Source: Onchidella celtica (taxonomy: Eukaryota > Mollusca > Gastropoda > Systellommatophora > Onchidiidae). From it: a DNA stretch of 64,000 bases. The position numbers were made by a program, and so were the translations under genes. Positions 48,123 to 60,100 of the stretch are shown here, one piece after another. Every line of letters starts with the position of its first letter. Within the stretch, counting starts at the first letter, position 1. A model generated the notes under the pieces. It was not told where the DNA came from. It searched no databases and was given only the letters and a program-made list of their open reading frames with translations. The stretch covers positions 53,953,880-54,017,879 of the forward strand of contig OZ007570.1 of the NCBI GenBank assembly GCA_963931925.1, given 5' to 3'.

Positions 48123-51100
48123 CTGAATGAAAAGTAGTGAAAAAAAAAAGCAATAAAAAAATTAAGAAATGTCTGTTATGTTCCATAAAAAGAGGAAGAA
48201 AGAAATTAAAGCAATTGTATGAATGAATTTGCAATACTGAATGCAATCGGCTTGTCTTGCTCTAAAATTAGGCAATTTAATCTTATAACATATTCATCAA
48301 TTTATGTTGAAATTGCACACTTGTGAACAGACAGAAAATTACGCTACACCCAGACTTCTTTACATCAACCCTGTCAAACTAGACATTCTAAAAATGTTGG
48401 AGTTATGAAGGGTTATTTTTAAATCAATTTCAATGTGATTTTTTTCCCCCATTTTTTTATTCATTTATTTTGGGGCCCTTAAACCCCCAAAATCTGATTA
48501 GATGACGTCTTATGATCATTATTTTAATGCTACCATGGACCTACACTACACTGATCTACATGAAGAGGAAAACTGGTTCAAAACTGGACAGCAAGTGATA
48601 AAGTGATAAGTAAACTATCAGCAACAGCTCTTCTGTTCCCTGGCCCTTTCAAGTGCTTGCAAAATGATGAGCAACATCTTGCTGAAATTAGCTTGGCCAC
48701 TTAGTTGAATAGCACCATGTTTCACATTTTAACATCACTTTCCTTTTGCTGCAAGCCACTGCTTTAATTTCCACACTTTTTAATACATTTCATCTGTGCA
48801 GGCATGAAATGTAGGCAGTTAACAGGATTGGCATTATGACAGGGGGTGAAGGATAAAGGGTTTTGACTTTATTTGCTTGTTTGTTTAAATAATATTTACA
48901 TCATTATCAAATGTTTGAGCTGTTTTGATTCGCATTGCCATTTAAAAGTACAAAAAAAATCATAAACTGAAACTTCCATTCCAAGGCTACTTTGAAAACA
49001 ACCAGAGAAATGCAACTATTGAGCCAACCACAAATGAAACATAATGGATAAACTCCTTTCATACCACCTGAGAAGCACTTCCAAAAAAATTTTGCATCCA
49101 GTGTTTGGGTAACTTTTTAAACCACAATTACAAATCATACTCCACCTTCTGCAACTTCCAGGCTGTTTCCATTGGAGTGATAACATCAAATCTGCCATTT
49201 ATCACAGTTGTGGGAATATGCTGAATTTTCTTCACATTATCCAGAATGTGGGTTTCCGAGTCAAAGAATAATTTCTTTATAAAATAGTGGCTGTGGTAAA
49301 AGGAAATAAAAGTAAATTAAAATAAGAATCTTTATGGCAGTAATCATGCACTATGCAATGAGAATATATGAAGTGTACACTACTATATGCATTATACCCA
49401 TTTGAGATACATTACCATCAGTAACAAACTTTCTTTGGAAATGAAATATAAATTTATAATTTATTATAGTAGCTATTTCATCACAGGCAGAGAGCACACA
49501 GCCAGTTATGTCAGATAATCAGTTACCACACTTTAAACTTTCTTCCACTCCTGGCAACTGGGCATTTCAACACCTTTCACCTGCAAAGTCACTCAGAATG
49601 GCAAATTACGTAGCCAAAGGTATCAATGTAACCACTTGCTGAACTCCGTTTCAAGGGAATTGATAAAACAACGAATTAACATGACTACAGTAACAAAATC
49701 CCGACTCCAAGAAAACACATAATAAATGTCTATATCAGCCTTGATCAGGCATGTCAAACATGCAGCCTGCAGGCCACAAACAGCCCTTTGTACACTCGAC
49801 CAAGTGCAGCCCGCAACAAGCCCAATTTTCTTATGCTTCAATGCTCATTTGTTTACCAGTAAACCTTACATGCGGCCCCTTTGATAACCATGTACTACCG
49901 ATGAGGCCCACGAGCACTTTTCAGTTTGACATGCCCTTTCGTGTTTAACCCGGCCTTTAAATATGGCCCACGATTTGTTCAACCCGGCCAAATCCGGCTT
50001 TGCTTATAACGCCTCCATGTGTTCAACCCGGCCAGTGTACCCACGTTTTGTATACAATTTTGAGAGGAAGAATGGTGCATGAATAGCTATAAACAGTAAA
50101 TGATATCACCAGGTAATCTTCAGATGCCCACTGACCCAGTTTGAACCGTAAAGCATGGGTTAGGCCTACAAGTAATGTATTGTATTACACATGGTCATCC
50201 AACAGGCCTATTGCTCCCTCTAAGCCTACATCATGTATTGGTCAACACATATGTGTAGTACACAGTAAATGCATGTACTAGCGTGGTGCCTTTGTGTGGG
50301 TAGTGTTGTAGTTGTATGCTTGGATAACAAACGGGATGGGATGCGATAATGTGTAATACGTGTATTGTCCGTCTGTCTCAGAGGTAGTGTCATACATCCC
50401 CGTTCAGCATTTCACAAAACCAATAAGCAGATTTCGGTATTCTGATGTAAATAGGTTCATTTTTTAGTTCATTCATTTCTCAATAAGTATGCCAAAATTC
50501 ATTATCATAGATGCAACATGGGGGCTACAATTTCTAATTTAGTGAAGGCACGCAGCAGGGGTGGCCATAGGGCTGAAAAATGTAAACAAATCAGGGCAGC
50601 CGCGTAGCCAGGAAGTCGGCCATTAGGGCCCTTCACAAGTATCCAGAATAGAAACATGAAAGGGCTAGATGAATGCACTGTTACCACTCAATTCTGGCAA
50701 ATCTGAGGCAAAACTCAGTATCTTCAGCAGCTTCCAAATACTCAGGATCAACCTGTGGTCTCAGAGTGGCGAGCTCCCATTTACTCCAATGCTTGGCAGA
50801 TGTCAGTTGTGTATTTCTGTCATCTGATGTCAAATGTTTGTAAAAGGCGCTGATCATATCATGGCGTTCATCCTACAGAATATAAAGAAAACATGTTATT
50901 CCTGAGTAATAGAGAGTCATGGTTTAAATAGCTTCTGAGATTCTCCCTACCAGCAAACTAACTTTCCAATCCTCAGGTAATGACTGCAACAAAACAATAA
51001 CATTTGTATAAGAAGAAACTACCAAAGGGAAGGCGAAAAATTTGATTCCATTTTCAAAAACCACTACAAAAATAGAAAAATAAATAAGTGCTATACACAT

Positions 51101-54100
51101 GTTTGAAAGAACAAGATGAGTGTGTATCCAGACTTCTATTCTACAAATAGTTCAAAAGCATGTCATCTTCCCATATAGGACAAAATTTCAACAATTAGGC
51201 AGCATGCATGCCATGTCATTTACCCTAAAGCGTCATGATCATGCAGATTATAATTAAAGAGAAGAGAATGAGCTAAGAAAGCTGGTATTAGAAACAAAAC
51301 AAAAAAACACCAAAAAACCTAATTCTCTGCATAATATTAACATGTTTCATCCCCAACAATAAAAATCCCAAGAACAAATTGACATAACTGCCCTTTTAAC
51401 GACAAAAGAGTAGTTTAAAAGTTCACTGTTATCTTGAATCCAACTTTCAGCATTAAGAATCTTCCAGTACATGCAATTTACTTAATGAAGGTTTTGTGAA
51501 TTTTTTTTTTGTATTTTGTATAGTATACTTCTTTAACCCTTTGTGTACCACCGACCGCAATAGCGGCCTACAAATTTACCTGTCGGGATTCATAACAGAC
51601 CGCTATAGCAGCCTACAGTGACCCCCGGTGTTTTTAATTTTCGTAGTGCAAGCGACAGGAACTTATAATGTTTACTTCCGTTTCTAACCATAGTGGAGTT
51701 AGTGATGTCCCTTTATGAAAAGCCCGGATATGGAGCTCTCCTAGATCGCAGAGTATTTTTTCTGAATTTATTTTGTCGTTTAGAGCAATGAATAGGACGC
51801 TTACTTACATAGCAACAATGTCGGACTCTGACAGTGATCGTTCTGATGCTTTAAGCGTTAATTCGTGATAAAAGTGATGTTGAAATGACCGATGTAATTG
51901 TTGCTTGTCAGGGTTAGGACTAGAATTGCCGTGCTGGGTCGCGGTTTGTTTATTTCAGGGTCGCGTTGATTTTAGCCAGTGCAAATGTCCTTGAACTATT
52001 CTCGTGGACAGTTTGTTTTTGTAACGCTTGTTCTTAGAGATGGAAAGAAAGTGGGGCAGTGACGGTGCAATTTTCGACCCCGTGATTTTGATAAACTTTA
52101 ACAGGGGTGAGAAAAGGGAGTGAGTAAATTCGTACATAAAACGTAGAGGGTTTGGAGACTTTAGTCAGGGTTTTGATATGTTAAATTGACCTTGTCTGTT
52201 ACTATTAATAGAATCTATTAATACTACGAGCTGAGCTCGAAATGGATGCACCAATCAAATTTGGGCAGTTGGCTGGGGAATTGCAGATGGCTGCGCAGTA
52301 TTTAAGCGGAGCCATTCCCACGTTTCTTCACTACATGCAGAAATTTCCATCTGCGAGGGCAGTCGGCTGGATTCGGCCTGAGAGAATCAGAAGATTGTTA
52401 AAGTCATGTCTATGTCCTTGATAGACATTGGAATGAGACCATACGCTCTTACGAAATTATCTACTGCTATTATCTCCAGCTCCCTGATCTCGTATCAGGG
52501 ACCAATCGTAAGTTTCTACCTACTGATTCGACGAGGAACGTGAATCTGACCTTAATTTTCCAGTAGAAGTGCTACCGAAGAATGCAAGACTACAATGTAT
52601 TTTACATGCAACTAGATCTAGCATGAGTGTCTGGTATACACATTTGAAAATTGAAATTGATGTGTCTGGATGAGGCTGGGGATTGCCAGCCCATCCTAGA
52701 GTAGATCTAGATCTAATGTAACTACGTCAGTTGTGTTGACGAGTTATATCCTTTTAAGCGGTAGGCACAAATAACTGAGTTAACATTGTCGTCTGAGACA
52801 TTAAGATATTATTTGTTAGATAGTAGGTAGGCTATTTCTGAAAGATAGATAAGTAATAATTAAATTGTGAATGAGGCAGAATGATATAATCTTTTAAGAA
52901 TCTAGAGGAGACTTCTAGTGATATATTATTGCATTTTCATTTGATGCTGCTGATGTTGTCTTTTTAATATGTAAGAGCTAGACGAAATTTGTTAGGGAAT
53001 TTAAAGTAATAAATTTGTGGCCCTGCAAGGTCCTTGATAAAACTTACTCGAATTGTTATTAGTATATGTGGCATGGTATGGAAGAGTAATTTCTAAAAAC
53101 CTCTCGATAGTTAAAATGCAGTCGTAATAATAATTCCATATAAACCATCCCCGTAACACTGGAGAGGGACCCTTAAAGAACTTAAATAACGCCATGCCAT
53201 AGATAAATTATTTAAAACCTATTGTATTTTTATTCCATTATTTGATATTGTACTGTTGTAACATTATGTTTTCAGGTCCTTTTCATTATAGATTTTAGGC
53301 AATTTGTATTAATTTAACATTTTGTTTCAATTCCATATGGTGAACTCAACATCCCATTGACCCGACGACACCGGCGAGGGACACTCTTCACCTTACAGAT
53401 CTACCTGAGACAGAAACGCATTTTTTTTTGATTGGAGCTATGGTTTGAGGATACTTACCATCTGAATTCCTCAAAAACAAAGTTAAGTGAACCATCTATC
53501 TAACATTCTTGAGGAGGGCGACGTACTTTCCGCTCTGTGTGTTTCCAGGCTATTTTACCATTTACTATATGTTTAGTTTAAGAGCGGGAGGTTGGTTGGG
53601 GTCATAGTTTAGCATATCTTCTTTGCCATTACGAAGGATATTGGAGTGCCTTGGTGGCTATTTATAACTCGGGGGGATTTGCTTCACTGTGAATAGTTCT
53701 TTTAGGGATCCATTATTCGTATAGATTGTGGCGTTTCTTTTCCTTCCTTACATTTTTTAGGAAGATGTCTCTCCTGTCTTCTTCTTAAACTTTCTGTAAT
53801 ATAGGTTAGGACTTGTAGGGTCTGTTATCGTTCGTATTACTTGTCAGTATAGCGTCTTGTTAATTGTATTTCTTTTTCCTTCCTTATAAACTTTAAACTA
53901 CTATACTAACATTGTTATGTTTACAATATATGCCTGAGGTGTTTCACGTGCTAAAACCACGTTGAATTGTAATCTGGTATTGACATATGAGAGAGAGAGA
54001 GATATAATAAATTTTTGTTCACGTGACAATTTCACGTTGAAGATAGAGAGAATAATTTTGCAGTGGTAACAGAAGACACTGCGTGTCCGCGTTTTGAGAA

Positions 54101-57100
54101 GAGAGAGATATTTCAAATTTGTCGCGTTGAGAGAGAGATATATTTTTGATTCATCGCATTGAGAGAGCGATTCATTTTTCACAGTGATAACAGAGGACAC
54201 TGGTTCGTCGCGTTGAGAGAGACATAAAATTTTGAGAGTGATCACTCAAGACATTAATTTATCGCATTAAAGGCGATATATATATTTTATTGCAGTGGGA
54301 GCAACGGATAGACGGCACTGCCTTACTAGAATTCATATTCAGAGAGAGAGAGAGAGATAAAGTTTTTGCAGTGGAAGAGACACTGCCTGTAATTTACAGA
54401 GAGAGATAGAACGTTCTTTTCGCGAAGCAGTGCTAACGTAAGACACTGAATTAATATTAACAGACAATAACTGTTAGAGATAATATAATTGATACCGCGA
54501 TATACCGTATCAGTAGGTAAATACTTACTAGTTACAGACTTTAACATATCATGGCCGAGTTTCTTAAATACATTGAATCTGCCAAAGTTCTGGGCATACC
54601 AGAAGAAGAACGCGCCTCGTGGTGCGAACGACAATTACAGCAAGACCGAGATCGTGAGGATCGAAAAGAAGCAAGAGAAAGAGAAAGAGAAAAAGAAGTA
54701 GAGAGAGAAAAGGAAAGAGAAAGAGAAAGAGAAAAAGAAAGAGAGAGAGAAAAGGAAAGAGAAAGAGAAAAAGAAAGAGAGAGAGAAAAAGAAAGGGAGC
54801 ATGAACTCGCCATAAAGAAGTTAGAGCGAGAATCGCTTGTAACCCCCACTACTGTCACCAATACTTATGCTACCAAACCAAAACTGCCGACGTTTAATGA
54901 AAAACTCGACCGGATCGACGCATATTTGCATCGGTTCGAGCTACACGCTAAATGCGTCGGATGGCAGCAGGCGATGTACAGTTCATGCCTGTCTAATTTA
55001 CTAACAGGTAAGGCTCTAGAAGTATTTCATAGCCTCAAAGTAGAGGATGCCAACGACTATGACAAGCTTAAAACAGCACTGCTTAAGCGATTCCAGCATA
55101 CCGAGGATGGCTTTCATCAAAGATTTCGCTCATGTAAACCTGAGCCATCTGAAAATTTCTCAACTTATGTGAATCGGCTGAAACATTACTTAGATCGCTG
55201 GATCGAGCTCGCGAACGTAACTACCGGAAATTATCTTCAACTTTATGATTTGGTCTTAAAAGACCAAATCTATACGGCATGTCATTCCGATTTGGTTGCC
55301 CACCTTAAAGAGAGGGCACCGACATCCTCTGAAGAAATCACATCGTGCGCGGAACGTTATGCGTCCGCCCACCCAAATCGTCCTTTGGCAAAGCCTTCAA
55401 CTACAGCACCGTGTTATGCCAACGTGGGCAAAGGAGTGCCAACCGGACACGATCGTTCAAGGCCGACTCGTCGTCAGGCCCCAAATCCGCGCTCTCAATC
55501 AGAGCCGCCTTTTTTTAGACAGAGAGATTTCCCGAATCGAGGTAATGTATCCCCGCGTCGAGGATACCAGAGCTATTCTTTTTACGAGCCTCGCCCATAT
55601 TATCGTGGCAACTATCCAGGCCAACAATATAACCGGCCTCAGGGACCGCCGCGACGAGTGCATTTTGATAATAATAATGATTATGATAGGCCGCAGAGTC
55701 TTCCCTATCGTGGAAACGATCCTAATCGTACTATGTGTTTTAGGTGTAATAGGGTAGGCCACATACAGAGATTTTGTAACGTGAAAATGGAATCGGCAAA
55801 TGCCTGCTCGATTAAATCTACACCTTATGAGACTGACGGTCATTCTGAATCTTCATGACAATCAAAAGCTATTCCAGTCATGTCCGCCCTACATGAACTG
55901 GGTGAATTAACATTTTACCAGGGCCGCGTGAACGCCATTCGCGCTTCTGTTCTACGTGACTCCGGATGCACGACTATCGGCGTTCGACAGTCACTAGTCC
56001 GTCCAACACAATTTTTGGACAAGGATGTAACTTGTATTACTTTTGGCGGATCTGTAGAGCGATTCCGTCTTGCAGAAGTTTATATTGATACACCTTTTCT
56101 CACAGGTATTGTTACCGCATGTGTACTGCCTAATCCCGTGGCTGATATAATCATAGGGAATGTACCTCAAGTAAATAAGTTTCCTATCGGTAACTTGGAA
56201 ATTTGGACTGAGGATGAGAGTGTTGCTTGTGCGACAACACGCCTACAATCGAGTCGACGAGCAGACAGTCCATTGAGTAATCCTACTATTGAAGTGAACA
56301 TAACGTCTAGTGCATTTCATGATGAGCAACATTCAGATCCCACATTGAAACATTTGTTTGCTAAGGTTGATCCTACCGCGCCGGATACCTCTAAGTTTCT
56401 TATTAAAGATGACTTACTATACCGTAATTTTCGGAATAAGCGAGAGGCCGTTATGCAACTTGTAGTACCGAGATCTTTTCGTCGCGACATTATTCGTCTC
56501 GCGCATGACACTTCCTTGGCGGGTCACCAAGGAAAGGCCAGAACTAAGTCTCGAATACTATCGCAATTTTTTTGGCCCAGTATTTACGCAGATGTAAACC
56601 GGTTCGTATCAACATGTGACGTATGTCAGAGACGTACTCCTAAAGGAAGAGCATCGCGGGCTCCTCTGCAGGAGATGCCTATGGTCTCCAGACCATTTGA
56701 GCGCGTTGCCGTAGATATAGTTGGACCTCTACACAAGTCAGACAGAGGACATCGTTTTATACTTTCTGTCATTGACTACGCAACCCGTTGGCCAGAGGCC
56801 ATTCCGCTAAAAGACATTTCAGCTGATCATGTGGCTGAGGCCCTTATTACTATTTTTTCGCGTCTTGGGTTTCCGGTTGAAATTTTATCGGACAGAGGTC
56901 CACAGTTTACCTCTGAGCTTTTTAAGAAAGTCTTGGAATTAGTCGGGATTAAACAAAGATTGACGTCTCCATACCACCCACAGTCTAATGGCTGCTGTGA
57001 ACGGTGGAATGCTACCATGAAAGCTATGCTTGCACGAGTTTCGGCCGACAAGCCGAGTGATTGGGATCGACAACTCCCCGCTATTCTTTTTGCATACCGA

Positions 57101-60100
57101 GAACTGCCGAACGCATCGACGGGTTTTTCCCCCTTCGAATTATTGTATGGTCGTAAGCCGCGTGGTCCAATGGCCATACTCCATGATTTATTCGCCGGAT
57201 CAGACACCGACGACAACGATACGCGGTCTGCATATCAATACGTTGTAGACTTGCGCCATCGAATTCTTAACGCATGTCAGCTCGCACAAAAATCTTCAGC
57301 TGCGCATGCTAGTCTTTATAAACTATATCGTGATCAAGGTAGCCGATTGCGAACCTTGGCCGTCGGAGACCAAACTCTTGTTCTCCTTCCGGAGACGAAA
57401 AATAAACTCCTTCTTACATGGAAGGGACCTTTTAAAGTTCTAAAGAGACTTTCTCGAGTAAATTATCTTATCAAGATTCGAGGACAGGACAAAGTCTTCC
57501 ATATAAATATGTTAAAGCAGTACCTGTCCGACGATGATAATCGACAGAATAATCGCCGAAATGTGGTTGCTCAGGCCAATGCGGCCTTGGTTTCAGTTGA
57601 CGATGATGATCCTATTAAGATAGAGAATTCAATCCCCGCACTTCGATCTTCTGAAAACACTTCGGATGTAAATATAAATCCAGATTTATCTGAATCGCAA
57701 AGACAAGATATAAGAGATTTGCTTAACGAGTTTACTACAGTCTTTACTGATCTACCAGGTAATACTTCTTTGGTACAGCATGTTATAAGATTAAAGACGG
57801 ATATACCCGTCTTTGTTAAACCATACCCGCGTCCGCTGCACGCACAGGAGACTATAATAACCGAGGTACGTAACATGTTTCACCTGGGAGTGATAGAGCG
57901 ATCGACGAGCCCATATAACTCACCCATCGTCTTAGTGAAAAAAAAAGATGATACGGTGCGTTTTTGTATTGACTATCGTAAACTTAATGAGGTTACGATA
58001 TATGACGCTGAACCGATTCCCAACCAGGAGAATCTTTTTGCTCAGTTAGCGAGGGCAACGATTTTTTCTAAAATTGACCTTTCCAAAGGCTATTGGCAAA
58101 TTCCGCTTGATGAGAATAGCAAGCAATATACCGCTTTTCAGACTCCGTTGGGTCTTATGCAGTGGCGCTATATGCCTTTCGGGTTAGTTACAGCCCCTGC
58201 CACTTTCGCCCGTATGATGACAATATTGCTCCAGGGTATGAATTCCGTATTGTCGTATTTTGACGACATTTGTATTTATGAAACCAATTGGTCGGGCCAC
58301 CTCGCAGCCCTACGACAATTTTTTATTGCTCTTCGTCGAGCTGGCCTTACGGCGAAACCCAGTAAGGTGTTTTTAGGATATAATGAAATTAATTTTCTGG
58401 GCCATACAATTGCCCACGGCGTTCAGACTCCTGATGACAAGAAGATAACTACCATCTTAAAGCTCCAACCCCCTCGAACTAAGAAAGAAGTTCGTAGTTT
58501 ATTGGGCTTTCTTAACTATTATAGGAAATTCATTCCAAATTTTTCTTCGCTTACAGCTCCGTTGTCGGACCTCACAAGAAAGAATTTTCCTAATAAAGTA
58601 AAGTGGACAACCGAATGTGCTGATACACTTCGTACCGTTCAAAAATTGTTTTCCACTTCCCCCATTCTCATACTGCCAGATATAAACCAAATATTTATTG
58701 TCCGCACTGATGCGTCGGACAAGGGATTGGGAGCTGTGTTATTACAGGAACGAGACGATACCTTGCGGCCATGTCTATACGCCAGCCGCAAGTTGCTAGA
58801 TAGGGAATGCCGCTATGCAATTATCGAGCGAGAGTGCCTCGCTATCATTTTTGCTGTAAACGCATTTTCGCGATATCTACTCATGTCCGAGTTTATAATT
58901 GAAACGGACCATCGTCCGTTGTTATTCTTGAAGGCTAACAGGGCTAAAAATGCTCGATTAACGAGGTGGAGTCTTGCACTCCAGGAATACCGGTTTGTTA
59001 TCCGGGCTATCCCTGGCGGTGACAATTCCCAAGCTGATATTTTGTCACGTCTCATTTGAATTCCTATTAAAGAGTGTTGTGTCTTGTATTGGGGTTGGAT
59101 AGTGCTTGTCCCCCTCAATTCTAGACGGTGGATGGATTCACATTTATCTTGTTCATTACTTTATGAACCAATTTTACAATCCTTTTTTGTGAATATCCTC
59201 TTTCCACCAGCGTCATTCCTGACTGTGACCTGAACTTCTGACAAACCTGACGCCCTTGTCAGCGGGTCAATGAGATGGAGACATGGCAAACCAAGCTACC
59301 AGAGCTACTGCTGCCATTGGATACCACAGTATTTTAATTAACAATATATTGTGTGTGAATGTGTATATAAGCAGCAATTGTGTGTGTTGACTAGATAATT
59401 ATGAGCCTATTCCTTCAGTAAGGCTTCATTGTTTCATAATAGTTATACTTTAATCCAGCAGTATACAGTCATATACTCATTTGTTATTATAGATGTTCCT
59501 AAGGAATTTGATTGTGTGCAGTAAGAATGTTTAGATAGACTAGATTCTATAGAACGTGGCATCAATAATTGTATGCTTTTTGTCCATCCAATATGCACGT
59601 TCTTAGTTAGATTTTTCTTCTCAAGCTTAAGGCTCATTTTTCTACAGTACTACTTAAGCCCCTACCACAATAACTTTGGGATTTCTTGGATCCTATCGTG
59701 TAAATTTTATTTAAAATTTTCACTGGGGTGGGGGATATGTCAGGGTTAGGACTAGAATTGCCGTGCTGGGTCGCGGTTTGTTTATTTCAGGGTCGCGTTG
59801 ATTTTAGCCAGTGCAAATGTCCTTGAACTATTCTCGTGGACAGTTTGTTTTTGTAACGCTTGTTCTTAGAGATGGAAAGAAAGTGGGGCAGTGACGGTGC
59901 AATTTTCGACCCCGTGATTTTGATAAACTTTAACAGGGGTGAGAAAAGGGAGTGAGTAAATTCGTACATAAAACGTAGAGGGTTTGGAGACTTTAGTCAG
60001 GGTTTTGATATGTTAAATTGACCTTGTCTGTTACTATTAATAGAATCTATTAATACTACGAGCTGAGCTCGAAATGGATGCACCAATCAAATTTGGGCAG

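Larger units (their letters stand above)
51906..53158 (+). repeat. 5' LTR (1253 bp)
   Basis: Begins TGTCAGGG, ends CCGTAACA. Contains CCAAT (52251-52255), a TATA-like TATTTAAG (52299-52306), an initiator-like TTCACT about 30 bp later, a perfect hairpin TCCCTGAT-CTCGT-ATCAGGGA (52481-52501) in the likely R region, and AATAAA (53008-53013). Short antisense open frames inside occur in both LTRs and have no recognised relatives. Confidence 0.95.

Noticed and set aside
51955-52137. 60-codon antisense frame present identically in both LTRs
   Set aside because: Identity follows from the LTRs being copies; no family resemblance or codon signal.
54541-54861. 106-codon minus-strand frame rich in Ser, Leu and Phe
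   Set aside because: It is the antisense of the purine repeat in gag; no independent evidence of coding.
59060-59737. Envelope gene downstream of pol (retrovirus-like)
   Set aside because: No open frame of useful length and no signal peptide or membrane segment; the element is a retrotransposon without env.
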